From the NCBI GenBank assembly GCA_964516325.1, contig CAZFAP010000027.1:1-36954 (forward strand): 36,954 bases of DNA. Reading direction: 5' to 3'. Shown one piece after another: positions 1 to 8,118 of the stretch. The position numbers were made by a program, and so were the translations under genes. Source of the stretch: CAZFAP01 sp964516325 (lineage in GTDB: Bacteria > Auribacterota > JABMQX01). How positions within the stretch are numbered: position 1 is the stretch's first letter; the number at the start of each line of letters is the position of its first letter. Under the pieces are notes generated by a model that made no database searches, had not been told where the DNA came from, and saw nothing but the letters and a program-made list of their open reading frames with translations.

Positions 1-51
1 CCAATCACCCTCAAAAAAATGTGAAAATCCCAATCAGGTGCGGAAGTTGGG

Positions 52-1350
52 CTAACGGAACTGGGAGAGGAGGTCGTCGAAGCCGGGGAAGGAGGTGGCG
101 ATGCAGGCGGTGTCGGTGACGGTGGTGGGGGCGCGGTCGGCAAGCAAACCGGCGATGATGAACGCCATGGCGATGCGGTGATCGCCGAAAGAATCAACGC
201 TCGCGGGGGTGAATCCCTCTCTCCCTTCGATGAGGAGTCCGTCCTCTTTTTCCTCGACGGCGACGGCCATTTTGCGGAGATTCGTCGCCAGAGCTCGGAT
301 TCTGTCGCATTCCTTGACTCGCAATTCTTGTGCGTCCTTGATAATCGTCGTTCCCTGGGCCAGGGAGGCCGCGATGGCGAGAATCGGAATCTCGTCAATG
401 CATCGGGGGATTTCGTCGCCGCCGATGATCGTTGCGGAAAGAGAAGAGCACCTGACCGTCAAGTCGCCTCTCGGCTCGCCGAGCGGGTCTTCGCGGTACG
501 GAGACGTGTCTATTTCGATCTTCGCTCCCATCCGATTGAGAACCTCGAGGACGCCGGTTCTCGTCGGGTTCAGCCCGACATTTTTTATCTTCAGTTCGGC
601 TCCCGGGTAAAGGGTTGCCAGGACGATGAAATAAGCCGCGGACGAGATGTCCCCCGGCAGTTCCACGTCGAGCGTGCGGAGCCTTTCCGGGGGATAGACC
701 GTCACGGAATTCCCCTCGACTTCGACCTTCACGCCGTAAGCCGGAAGCATCCTCTCCGTGTGGTCGCGCGATTTCGTTGGCTCGGTAACCGTCGTGTTGC
801 CCTCGGCATAAAGCCCGGCGAGGAGAAGGCACGACTTGACCTGGGCGGACGCGACGGGCGATGTGTAATGCACCCCGCGGAGGGAGCGTCCGGAGATGAA
901 AAGCGGGGGATTTCCATCCTTGTTGAGCGGGGCGACCTGCGCTCCCATCATGGTCAATGGGAGGATGATTCGGTTCATGGGGCGCCTCTGGAGCGATTGG
1001 TCGCCTTTGAGCACGGACTTGAAATTCTGAGCCGCAAGGAGCCCCGATAGCAGCCGCATGGACGTGCCGGAGTTCCCCATCCAGAGGTCCGTCTGCGGAC
1101 GCTGCAACCCGCGGAGTCCGACCCCATAGACCCGCCGAATGGTTTTGCCGGGGCGCTCGATGCGCACACCCATCTGGCGGAGAGCTCTTTCCGTGCAAAG
1201 GCAGTCTTCGCTCGGGAGAAAGTTGCTAATTGTCGAGACGCCGTCGGCAAGGGCGGAAAGAATTAGCGCGCGATGCGAAAGCGATTTATCGCCCGGGGGG
1301 ACGACGGTCCCGCTGACAGCGCGGGCTTTCATTACCTGAATGGATTCCAT
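52..1350 (-). CDS. aroA: 3-phosphoshikimate 1-carboxyvinyltransferase (EPSP synthase)
   Basis: This enzyme transfers enolpyruvate from PEP to shikimate-3-phosphate, the sixth step of the cytosolic shikimate pathway. The 432-residue length is normal for the family. Visible motifs are the N-terminal PPGDKSLSHR phosphate-binding segment, GNSGTSMRLLSG near residue 92, the RVKECDRIRA segment near residue 345 and the C-terminal SFGDHRIAMAF. The KSLSHR and GNSGTS forms resemble class II enzymes more than the E. coli type; that subclass call is tentative. The ATG is preceded by GAGGA at suitable spacing. It is the last gene of the minus-strand operon inside the window, 61 bp after tyrA; any gene further downstream lies off the left edge. 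Confidence 0.97.
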   Translation of the reverse strand: MESIQVMKARAVSGTVVPPGDKSLSHRALILSALADGVSTISNFLPSEDCLCTERALRQMGVRIERPGKTIRRVYGVGLRGLQRPQTDLWMGNSGTSMRLLSGLLAAQNFKSVLKGDQSLQRRPMNRIILPLTMMGAQVAPLNKDGNPPLFISGRSLRGVHYTSPVASAQVKSCLLLAGLYAEGNTTVTEPTKSRDHTERMLPAYGVKVEVEGNSVTVYPPERLRTLDVELPGDISSAAYFIVLATLYPGAELKIKNVGLNPTRTGVLEVLNRMGAKIEIDTSPYREDPLGEPRGDLTVRCSSLSATIIGGDEIPRCIDEIPILAIAASLAQGTTIIKDAQELRVKECDRIRALATNLRKMAVAVEEKEDGLLIEGREGFTPASVDSFGDHRIAMAFIIAGLLADRAPTTVTDTACIATSFPGFDDLLSQFR

Positions 1351-1411
1351 ATCGTTCCTCGAACACGGGACCGATTATCTCGGTCTCCCTTACACTATTT
1401 GAGTCGTGAAC

Positions 1412-2305
1412 TCAGCGTGAGCGGTCCTTCAATTCCTTTGCCCTGCGGAGAAACGCCTTGATTCCTTCCCGGTCCTTTTTCTCTAAAAGTTCCACAAACC
1501 GCGAGACTTCGGCGGCAAAGCCTTTCAAGGATCGCAGGATGGCATCCCTATTTTCCATGCAAATTCCAGACCACAAGTCGGGGGGAGCCGCCGCGATGCG
1601 CGTGGTATCTTTGAAACCCTGCCCTGCGAGACCGATTGTGGAGATTGGATCGTCGGAGCTGCGGGCTAATGCGTTCACAAGGCATGCGGCGGCCACGTGA
1701 GGCAAATGGCTGACAAGGGCAATGCTCAGGTCATGCTGGCGCGGCGTTAGATAGACCACGCGGCAGCCGAGCGCCTCCCAGAGCTTCCTGACCTTTTCAA
1801 CGGCAGCGGAATTGGAATTCCTCGTGGGAGTTACGATGCAAGCGGCGCCCTCGAAAAGAGTGGCTGACGCGATGCTGATTCCGCTCTTCTCGGAGCCTGC
1901 CATGGGGTGGGCGCCGACGAAATGGCACGTGGACCGGAGAAGCCTTTCCATGCGGGTTACGATGTTCCCCTTGACGCTCCCGACGTCGGTTACTATGCAT
2001 CGAGGGCGGAGGGAAGACCGAGCCTGCCGGGCGAGAACGGGAATGGACTCGACGGGCGTCGCCATCACCACGACGTCCGCGTCCGCGACGCCTTCGCAGA
2101 GGTTGAGCGTAACCTCATCAGCGGCGCCGTGCTCTCGCACCTCTTCCAGCGCCGAGGTCCGTCGCACAACACCGACGACTCTTCTCGCAAGGCCCCTCTG
2201 GCGACAACCGATGCCGAGGGAGCCTCCGATCAAGCCCATTCCGACGATTGTTATCTGATTGAACGTTTCTCCGTGTTGAATCTGAGCATGCCTCCCTAAG
2301 TGCAC
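1412..2305 (-). CDS. tyrA: Prephenate dehydrogenase
   Basis: It oxidatively decarboxylates prephenate to 4-hydroxyphenylpyruvate on the tyrosine branch. The Rossmann dinucleotide motif GMGLIGGS lies close to the N-terminus, followed by TDVGSVKG and the substrate-site segment GAHPMAGSEKSG. The C-terminal helical dimerisation domain is complete. The start is uncertain. The open frame continues upstream to 2407, but that extension is not family-like. I give the in-frame GTG at 2305 (about 297 residues). The best Shine-Dalgarno (GGGAGG, plus-strand 2291-2296) instead sits 8-9 nt before an in-frame ATT at 2281, which would give the usual very short N-terminus. The ATG at 2290 is out of frame. It lies between the DAHP synthase gene and aroA in the aromatic operon. 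Confidence 0.9.
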   Translation of the reverse strand: MHLGRHAQIQHGETFNQITIVGMGLIGGSLGIGCRQRGLARRVVGVVRRTSALEEVREHGAADEVTLNLCEGVADADVVVMATPVESIPVLARQARSSLRPRCIVTDVGSVKGNIVTRMERLLRSTCHFVGAHPMAGSEKSGISIASATLFEGAACIVTPTRNSNSAAVEKVRKLWEALGCRVVYLTPRQHDLSIALVSHLPHVAAACLVNALARSSDDPISTIGLAGQGFKDTTRIAAAPPDLWSGICMENRDAILRSLKGFAAEVSRFVELLEKKDREGIKAFLRRAKELKDRSR

Positions 2306-2346
2306 AACTTCCCGAGCAGGATGAGGAATCCACAACTTACCGGTTG

Positions 2347-2372
2347 TTTTTCGACAGGATGAACAGGATTTT
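2347..2372. repeat. Short dispersed-type repeat (twin CAGGAT motif)
   Basis: The segment between the DAHP synthase gene and tyrA contains TTTTTCGACAGGATGAACAG followed by GATTTT, with CAGGAT occurring twice at nine-base spacing. Read on the minus strand it is the 'atcctgttcatcctgtc' type of short element that I recall as scattered through many bacterial and metagenomic genomes. Only one copy is present here, so the dispersed nature is from memory and not shown by this window. Confidence 0.4.
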
Positions 2373-2491
2373 GGGACTGCGATGCGAAGTCTGGACGACT
2401 TCGGCACACACGAAGGGACCTACGCATCATCCCTCTATCCTGTGGTTCCGTGCAACAATATGTCATCGAATTCACGAATCAGAGCACCAAG

Positions 2492-3505
2492 TTACAGTTC
2501 TCTTCCAACCGCCTGGGCCACGGGCGCCAGGTTCCTCATTAGTTGAGCGAATTGCGGCAGCGTCAGGGACTGAGGCCCATCGCTCATCGCCGTTTCGGGG
2601 TCGGGGTGAACTTCGACAAGAAGCCCGTCTGCGCCCACCGCGACCGCGGCCTTCGAGAGAGGCTCAATCAGGTCTCTTCTGCCGGTGGCGTGGCTCGGGT
2701 CCACGATTATCGGGAGGTGGCTTCGCTGCTTGATGATTGGCACGGCGCTGAGGTCTGGCGTGTTTCGCGTGGCGGTCTCAAAAGTCCGTATTCCTCTTTC
2801 GCAGAGGACGACGTTGAAGTTGCCGTTGGTTACGATGTATTCGGCGGACATGAGGAACTCCTTGATGGTCGCCATGTTTCCCCTCTTGAGGAGAATGGGC
2901 TTCTTGAGTCCGCCAAGCTCCTTGAGGAGCGCGAAGTTGGACATATTGCGCATGCCAATCTGGACCAGGTCCGCGTATTTCTCGACGAGCGCGATGTCCC
3001 GCGGGTCCATCAACTCCGTGACTACCGGAAGCCCGGTCTTTTCCCGCGCCTCCGCGAGATACTTGAGAGCGTCCTCTCCCAAGCCCTGGAAGGTGTACGG
3101 CGATGTCCTCGGCTTGAAGGCGCCTCCGCGAAGGATTGTGGCTCCGCAGCTCGAGACGGATTTCGCGGTTTCCAGGAGCATTTCCCGGCCTTCCACGGCG
3201 CAGGGTCCCGCGGCGACTACGAATTTCCGCCCGCCGATTGGGACACCGCCCACATTGACAATCGTGTCCTCTTCCTTGAACTCGCGGCTGACCAGCTTGA
3301 AGGGCTCCAGGACGGCGACGACCGTCTCGACGCCGGGAAAGGCTTCCAGGGGCACAGTTCGGACCACATCCTCGGGGCCGATCACCCCGATGATAGTCCT
3401 CTTGACTCCGACGGAGATGTGGGGGCGAAGCCCGAGGGATTCAATCTTCTCGAGGAGATGCCGCTTTTCTTCTTCGGTTGCAGTCGGCTTGAGAACGATG
3501 ATCAT
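2492..3505 (-). CDS. aroF: 3-deoxy-7-phosphoheptulonate (DAHP) synthase, type I with N-terminal regulatory domain
   Basis: It condenses PEP and erythrose-4-phosphate, the committed step into the shikimate pathway. Residues 1-75 form a ferredoxin-like regulatory domain (begins MIIVLKPTATEEEK). The TIM-barrel catalytic domain follows, with AAGPCAVEG near residue 98, the KPRTSPYTFQGLG segment, QIGMRNMSNF, KRGNMATIKEF and the metal-site IVDPSHATGRRD. The 337-residue length fits the Thermotoga/Bacillus-like class that carries this extra domain. In that class the domain mediates feedback inhibition by aromatic amino acids; applying this here is inference. No strong ribosome-binding site precedes the ATG. 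It lies 39 bp downstream of pheA and is probably translated from the same transcript. Confidence 0.96.
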   Translation of the reverse strand: MIIVLKPTATEEEKRHLLEKIESLGLRPHISVGVKRTIIGVIGPEDVVRTVPLEAFPGVETVVAVLEPFKLVSREFKEEDTIVNVGGVPIGGRKFVVAAGPCAVEGREMLLETAKSVSSCGATILRGGAFKPRTSPYTFQGLGEDALKYLAEAREKTGLPVVTELMDPRDIALVEKYADLVQIGMRNMSNFALLKELGGLKKPILLKRGNMATIKEFLMSAEYIVTNGNFNVVLCERGIRTFETATRNTPDLSAVPIIKQRSHLPIIVDPSHATGRRDLIEPLSKAAVAVGADGLLVEVHPDPETAMSDGPQSLTLPQFAQLMRNLAPVAQAVGREL

Positions 3506-3544
3506 GGCAATCTATCCATTACAAGGGGTTGTAGCATTCAAACG

Positions 3545-4627
3545 TCAGGGACTCTTCGGATAGGAGCCCAACACTTTCAGGATGCCGCATTTTCTTTTGA
3601 GCTTCTTCAATGTGAAGCTGACCTTTCGGTCGGTGATGTGACCTATAAAGTCCGCAAAAAAGTAATACTCGAACGGCTTTTTTCCGGAGGGGCGCGACTC
3701 AATCATCGTGAGGCTGATGCCGCCCTCCTTGAGTACTTCGAGGATGTCGTGGAGGGCGCCAACGCGGTCCCTGGTGTAGAACATGACGGAGGTCTTGTCG
3801 TCGCCGCTCCTGGGGCTTTCGCTCCCGCCGATGACGAGGAATCGGGTGACGTTTCGGGTGATGTCTTGAATGGAGCGAGCCACGACGCGGAGCCCGTACA
3901 GGTTGGCGGCGATCTCGCTGGCAATCGCTGCCGAGAAAGGTTTTTCTGCGGCCGTCTCTGCCGCTTTGGCGGTGCTTGATGCCTCGACGTATTCCGCTTG
4001 GGGAAGATTCGCCCGAAGCCACAGCTTGCACTGCCCGAAGACTTCCCCCTTGGAATAGACCTTCCTGATGTCTTCCTTCTTGCATCGCGCCAGGAGGCAA
4101 TGGGAAACCTCGAAGGCTATCTCGGAGCAAATTCTCAGGTCAGAGTCTATGAACATATCGAGGGTGTGGTTGACCGCTCCATCGGTCGAGTTCTCTATGG
4201 GGACGACGCCGTAGTCTGCGCGCTTCGTCTCCACCTCGTAGAAAACGTCCGCAATGGAATTGGTCGGGAGGTACTCGACGGAATGGCCGAACTTCGCGAG
4301 AGCGGCCTGGTGGGTGAACGTCGCCTCCGGCCCCAGATAAGCCACGCGAATCGTCTTCTGAAGCGCGAGGGCCCCGGACATCACTTCTCGATAAATCGCC
4401 TTCAAGGCCTCGTCCGGCAGGGGACCTGGATTCAGCCGTGCGATTCTCTTATAGACTTCTTTCTCCTGGACGGGGTCGAGGATTTGCTCGCCCGCCTCCT
4501 CCTTGATCTTGCCGATTTCGACGGCTTGGCTCGCCCTTTCGCTGGTGAGAGCGACGATTTTCTCGTCAAGCTCCTCGATCCGCTTCCTGTACGGGCGAAG
4601 TTTCCGCTGAAGGTACGTCTGTTTCAT
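3545..4627 (-). CDS. pheA: Bifunctional chorismate mutase / prephenate dehydratase (P-protein)
   Basis: It converts chorismate to prephenate and then to phenylpyruvate for phenylalanine synthesis. Residues 1-85 are an AroQ-type chorismate mutase helix bundle (begins MKQTYLQRKLRPYRKRIEEL). The dehydratase domain follows with YLGPEATFTHQAA, VVPIENSTDGAVNHTLDMF and the catalytic RNVTRF segment. A C-terminal ACT domain carries GALHDIL and ESRPSGKKP, the phenylalanine-binding signatures. The frame is open to 4792, but the family N-terminus and the GGAG 4-5 nt before ATG 4627 support this start (360 residues). The first 62 bp overlap the end of scpB in another frame, suggesting translational coupling. 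Feedback inhibition by Phe is expected from the ACT domain. Confidence 0.96.
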   Translation of the reverse strand: MKQTYLQRKLRPYRKRIEELDEKIVALTSERASQAVEIGKIKEEAGEQILDPVQEKEVYKRIARLNPGPLPDEALKAIYREVMSGALALQKTIRVAYLGPEATFTHQAALAKFGHSVEYLPTNSIADVFYEVETKRADYGVVPIENSTDGAVNHTLDMFIDSDLRICSEIAFEVSHCLLARCKKEDIRKVYSKGEVFGQCKLWLRANLPQAEYVEASSTAKAAETAAEKPFSAAIASEIAANLYGLRVVARSIQDITRNVTRFLVIGGSESPRSGDDKTSVMFYTRDRVGALHDILEVLKEGGISLTMIESRPSGKKPFEYYFFADFIGHITDRKVSFTLKKLKRKCGILKVLGSYPKSP

Positions 4628-5222
4628 TTTGCTCCGGCCCCTCTTGAAGAGCTTGTTTGTTCTGTGGCTTGCCGCAAGCCAGTTCGGTTGCCCGGGGAAG
4701 GTCCGAGAGGTTGTTGAGTCCAAAGTGCTCCAGAAAAAGCGTCGTGGTCCCATAGAGAAAGGGTCGCCCCGGAGACTCCGTTCTTCCCGCAATCCGGATC
4801 AACCCCTTCTCCTGGAGCATCTTCAGGACTCCCTCGACGTCCACCCCTCGAATGGACTCCACTTGTGAACGGGAGATCGGCTGTCGGTACGCGACGATCG
4901 CCAGGGTCTCGAGGGCGGGGCGGGACAACCTCGCTTTCTCTCGCCCTTCCAGAAACCTGGCGACGTAGGAGGCAAACTCCGGCGTCGTCCGCAACTGGTA
5001 GCCCCCCGCAATCTCCATCAATCGAAAGCTCCTCTGCAACTGGATATAGTCAACTTTGAGTTCCTCCAGCGCCGCCACGACCGCCTGCGGCGAAATGGAG
5101 CAGCTATCCTCCAGAGCCTTGATAATCTCCGAGACCTTCACGGGCCGGTCCGAGACAAAGAGGAGCGCCTCGGCGACCGCCTTGATTTTTGCCGGGTCTA
5201 TGTTCTCGGTCTTACGCGCCAT
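4566..5222 (-). CDS. scpB: Segregation and condensation protein B
   Basis: ScpB is the winged-helix partner that binds the kleisin ScpA in the SMC-ScpAB chromosome condensation complex. The 218-residue protein shows the two-winged-helix layout, including KIKAVAEALLFVSDRPV, GGYQLRTTPEFASYV, RLSRPALETLAIVAYRQPI and the RGVDVEGVLKMLQEKGLI block. The end of the fold is marked by GRPFLYGTT and FLEHFGLNNLSDLP. A polar tail of about 35 residues, probably disordered, follows. It overlaps the end of scpA by 11 bp and the start of pheA by 62 bp, so it is embedded in one transcription unit. Confidence 0.96.
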   Translation of the reverse strand: MARKTENIDPAKIKAVAEALLFVSDRPVKVSEIIKALEDSCSISPQAVVAALEELKVDYIQLQRSFRLMEIAGGYQLRTTPEFASYVARFLEGREKARLSRPALETLAIVAYRQPISRSQVESIRGVDVEGVLKMLQEKGLIRIAGRTESPGRPFLYGTTTLFLEHFGLNNLSDLPRATELACGKPQNKQALQEGPEQNETDVPSAETSPVQEADRGA

Positions 5223-5436
5223 GCTGCGATTGCTCCCAGTGTCTTGCCAAAATTCGGATGTCGGTGAAGGGGCGCTCCTGCACCGCGGCGACTTTTCTGG
5301 TTCTAATTAACTCCAGCAGCGCCAGGAACGTCACAACAATCACCAGACGACCGACTCCCGCGGGAAACAGGGAGTGAAAAAGAAGTTCCTTCTCGCTCCG
5401 CAACCTGTCAAGGATTAATTCGATCCGGTCAGCCAT
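5212..5436 (-). CDS. scpA: Segregation and condensation protein A, C-terminal part (split by scaffold gap)
   Basis: These 74 residues are the C-terminal winged-helix of ScpA. RIELILDRLRSEKELLFHSL and VVTFLALLELIRTRKVAAVQ are the family signature that binds the SMC head. The fragment opens at the N gap, so the ATG at 5436 is probably an internal Met and not a true start. It is in a different frame from the upstream piece only because the gap length is a placeholder. The end overlaps scpB by 11 bp. Read with the 5450-6010 piece, the gene would be of roughly normal length. Confidence 0.85.
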   Translation of the reverse strand: MADRIELILDRLRSEKELLFHSLFPAGVGRLVIVVTFLALLELIRTRKVAAVQERPFTDIRILARHWEQSQHGA

Positions 5437-5439
5437 TGT

Positions 5440-5449
5440 NNNNNNNNNN
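5440..5449. other. Assembly gap (10 N)
   Basis: Ten ambiguous bases interrupt scpA. Ten is a common placeholder size, so true length and frame are unknown. Both flanks encode consecutive ScpA segments, so only a short stretch is likely missing and the contigs appear correctly joined. Confidence 0.98.
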
Positions 5450-6010
5450 GACGTCGTGAGGTGTTTCCTCCTTGGCTGCGCGCTCGAGAGCCTCTGAGAA
5501 TGCGCTCAGGAGGTCAAAGAGGCTGACATCCGAGAGGGGGCGTTCGACCGTGCCCAGGACGTCCACACTCGCGTCGTTGCGATGGAAGGTTCTGTGCTGC
5601 TGCGTCTCCATTTCCTGGAGTTCATCGGCGGCCTCCTTGAACTCCTTATACTCGAGGAGCTGCCGGACCAATTCCACCCGCGGGTCCTCGATGGGCTCCT
5701 CCTCTTCCTCCACTCTCTCTTCCGGAGGGAGGAGCATTTTCGACTTCAGGTAGAGCAATGTCGCCGCCGTGGCGAGGAATTCGCCCGCGAAGTTCAGGTT
5801 GAGCATGCGCATCATGTCCAGATACCGAAGATACTGATCCGTGATGGGGGCAATCGGAATGTCGTAAATATCAATCTCATCCTTCCGGATCAGGTACAGA
5901 AGAAGGTCCAGGGGACCTTCATAGATGTCCAGTCGGACCTTGCAGGCTTCTACAGGAGCCCCATCTTGGTCTTGACTTCTCGCATTGTCTCGGTTGCTAT
6001 CGGCTTGCAT
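5450..6010 (-). CDS. scpA: Segregation and condensation protein A, N-terminal part (split by scaffold gap)
   Basis: ScpA is the kleisin that bridges SMC heads and recruits ScpB. The fragment shows the family N-terminus RLDIYEGPLDLLLYLIRKDE, then IYDIPIAPITDQYLRYLD, FLATAATLLYLKSKMLLPP, an acidic linker (VEEEEEPIEDP) and LVRQLLEYKEFKEAADEL. It ends at the N gap just before the C-terminal winged helix. The proposed ATG lies 61 bp inside the 3' end of trpS; a later start nearer the conserved segment cannot be excluded. The gene is part of the trpS-scpA-scpB-pheA run. Confidence 0.9.
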
Positions 6011-6924
6011 GTCGCTCTACCGGCTTCCAGGACCTCCCGGACTCGGTCGGGGTGCTTTTTCAGGTCCGCCGCTTTCTGACGGATCGGTTCCAGGTCGGCA
6101 CTCATGTTTTTTGCCAGGATTAACTTGCATTCGATGCATCCAATGCCTGCTCTCCGGCACTCCAGGTTGACGAACTCGATTTCCTTCTCGGTCGAAAGAA
6201 GCCTGTGCAGCGTGTAGATGTTGCAGACCTCCGGGTTGCCGGGGTCGCTACGGCGCTTCCGGTTGACGTCGGTCACCGCCGTCGCCAGCTTCTTCTTGAT
6301 TTCCTCGGGGGACTCGGACAGGGAGATGTAATTTCCGAGGCTCTTGCTCATCTTGCTCCTGCCGTCCAGGCCCATGATGCGGCCGATCTTGGGCGTAACA
6401 AGGTCCGGTTCAGGGAACGTGTCTCCAAACCGGGAATTGAACGCCTTGGCCACCCTTCGGGAGAATTCAATGTGCTGTATCTGGTCTTCCCCCACCGGCA
6501 CGACCTGCGCCTTGTACAGGAGGATGTCCGCCGCCTGGAGGACCGGGTAATCGAATAGTCCGACGTTGACGTTCCTCTTGTGGTGCTCGGACTTCTCTTT
6601 GAACTGCGTCATCCGCCCGAGGTCGCCCATAGGGGTCACGGTATTGAATATCCACGCCAACTCCGTATGCTCGGGAACCTGCGACTGAACGAAAATTGTG
6701 CATTTCTCGGGATGCAGCCCGCAGGCGATGCATTCGGCGGCGGCGTTCAGGATGCGTTCCTGCATGATCGCAACCTCGTACGTCACCGTGATGGCATGAT
6801 AATCCACGATGCAGAAGATGGCATCGTGGTCCTCCAACATTCTCACCCAGTTCCTTATGGCGCCGAGGTAATTGCCAATATGCAGGTCGCCACTGGGTTG
6901 AATCCCACTGAACAGTCTTTTCAT
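5950..6924 (-). CDS. trpS: Tryptophan--tRNA ligase
   Basis: This cytosolic class I aminoacyl-tRNA synthetase charges tRNA-Trp. The 324-residue protein begins with MKRLFSGIQPSGDLHIGNYL, which contains the HIGH-type signature (HIGN). The KMSKS loop is intact as GRSKMSKSLGNYISL near residue 195, and GDLGRMTQFKEKS and VGEDQIQHIEFSR are typical of bacterial TrpRS. AAAGGA precedes the start. It follows the membrane protease gene by 66 bp, and its 3' end overlaps scpA. Placement beside aromatic biosynthesis genes joins Trp use to the same transcript. Confidence 0.97.
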   Translation of the reverse strand: MKRLFSGIQPSGDLHIGNYLGAIRNWVRMLEDHDAIFCIVDYHAITVTYEVAIMQERILNAAAECIACGLHPEKCTIFVQSQVPEHTELAWIFNTVTPMGDLGRMTQFKEKSEHHKRNVNVGLFDYPVLQAADILLYKAQVVPVGEDQIQHIEFSRRVAKAFNSRFGDTFPEPDLVTPKIGRIMGLDGRSKMSKSLGNYISLSESPEEIKKKLATAVTDVNRKRRSDPGNPEVCNIYTLHRLLSTEKEIEFVNLECRRAGIGCIECKLILAKNMSADLEPIRQKAADLKKHPDRVREVLEAGRATCKPIATETMREVKTKMGLL

Positions 6925-6990
6925 AATCCTTTCCCGCTTGTTTCCGTTCTCTCTGCGCTATTTTTCGCCCAGCCGGTACTTCCGCAACGT

Positions 6991-7821
6991 TCACTCCGTG
7001 AACATGCTCTGCAACTCCATTGGGTCGAGCCCGAGCATTCGCCACATGAATTCAATGACCGGAATCACAACCCTGTCAATGCCGAAGATTACCTGTGCTC
7101 CAATAACCATGCTGAGAATCAGCGCCAGCCCCGGAATATGGATTTTCATCAGGAACGCCGCCTGTTTCGGCGGCAGAAAGCCTATGAGGAGTCTTGAGCC
7201 GTCGAGCGGCGGTATCGGAAGAAGGTTGAACATCGCTATGCCCATGTTGAGGATCAGCAGGAGAATCAGAAGCTCCCGGACAAATGTCCCGACCTTTCCG
7301 CTGGGAACGATCCCGCTGCCGACAACGAGAGCCAGGACGAGCATGAAGAATAGATTTACCGCGGGTCCCGCTATCCCAACCCACATAATTCCTTTTCGCG
7401 GGTTCTCGAAATTCCGCGGATTGATCGGCACCGGTTTCGGCAGCATCAGGGGCACTTTGAAAAGATAGTAAACCGTTATCGGGAACAGCAGCGTCCATCG
7501 GAAGCTCGCATGCTTGAGCGGATTGAGCGTCAGCCTTCCCTGGTCTTTCGCCGTGGGGTCGCCGAGTTGAAGGGCTACCCAGCCGTGGCTGATCTCGTGA
7601 ACCATCACCGTCAGGAGCGCCAGGAGAGCCACCAGCATTATGGCGGGGATATTGCCCATTTCTGCTTTGTACAGCTTCTGGTCGAGGACGACGACCATCG
7701 CCAGAAGCGCGAGCAGAATCACCCGAATGAGTTTTCGACGTGGGACGTTTCGTCGGGCGCTGCTGACCAACCAGAGCGACGCGATCAGGCACCCTTCCAG
7801 GCTTTTGTACAACCAGGACAC
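6991..7821 (-). CDS. Site-2 protease family (M50) membrane metalloprotease
   Basis: This is a probable multi-pass inner-membrane zinc protease. The catalytic HEISH motif lies in TVMVHEISHGWVALQLGDPT near residue 70, and the second metal-ligand motif NLLPIPPLDGSRLL is near residue 205. Several hydrophobic segments flank these motifs, matching the minimal rhomboid-like core of YwhC/SpoIVFB-type proteases. The start is GTG, with GAGGA about eight bases upstream; an ATG in that spacer is out of frame. The N-terminus is basic (SSARRNVPRRKLIR), consistent with positive-inside topology. The substrate is unknown. It is the first gene of the trpS-scp-aro operon, about 37 nt after the predicted transcription start. 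Confidence 0.9.
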   Translation of the reverse strand: MSWLYKSLEGCLIASLWLVSSARRNVPRRKLIRVILLALLAMVVVLDQKLYKAEMGNIPAIMLVALLALLTVMVHEISHGWVALQLGDPTAKDQGRLTLNPLKHASFRWTLLFPITVYYLFKVPLMLPKPVPINPRNFENPRKGIMWVGIAGPAVNLFFMLVLALVVGSGIVPSGKVGTFVRELLILLLILNMGIAMFNLLPIPPLDGSRLLIGFLPPKQAAFLMKIHIPGLALILSMVIGAQVIFGIDRVVIPVIEFMWRMLGLDPMELQSMFTE

Positions 7822-7864
7822 CGATTCATTCCTCTTGGACGGTTCTTACTTGATTTCCCGAATC

Positions 7865-7894
7865 AGGATAACAACGCCCGTTACCTCTTGTCAA
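7865..7894 (-). promoter_or_regulatory. Sigma-70 type promoter of the M50-trpS-scp-aro operon
   Basis: On the minus strand a perfect TTGACA (-35; plus-strand 7889-7894) is followed by 18 bp and TATCCT (-10; plus-strand 7865-7870, four of six consensus bases). Transcription would begin near 7858, leaving a leader of about 37 nt to the GTG at 7821. It is the best -35 box noticed in the window and sits exactly where the operon should start. Confidence 0.6.
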
Positions 7895-8065
7895 CGAGTT
7901 GGGAATCGAAGGGTGAGCCCGCGATTGCGGGGCATCTCATTATTGCGCTCCTTCAGAGCTTGGATTGTTGGTCTGCGGCGGGCCCCCTGGCCGGTGGCCC
8001 CCTGGCTGTGCGGGTCCGTGGCGGGCCGCGTCCATGCTCGGGTGGCGCCCCGGGTACTCGCGTCT

Positions 8066-8118
8066 TCGTGCCTTTGTGGTCGTCATGGGCATCTCACCAC
8101 CGAGACACAAAGGCACGA
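8066..8118. repeat. Inverted repeat with 13-bp arms (CACAAAGGCACGA type)
   Basis: TCGTGCCTTTGTG (8066-8078) and its exact complement CACAAAGGCACGA (8106-8118) flank a 27-bp spacer. The word resembles the 'cacaaaggcacgaag' dispersed repeat that I recall from many environmental bacterial genomes. It lies in a gene-free zone and is directly followed by GC-rich palindromic words. There is no T-run, so a terminator role is not supported. Confidence 0.6.

Noticed and set aside
178..1050. A 290-codon plus-strand frame over aroA
   Set aside because: It is opposite a complete EPSP synthase with all motifs.
2543..3979. A 478-codon plus-strand frame over the DAHP synthase and pheA genes
   Set aside because: It lies opposite two well-supported enzymes; the sequence is Asp/Arg-rich without family features.
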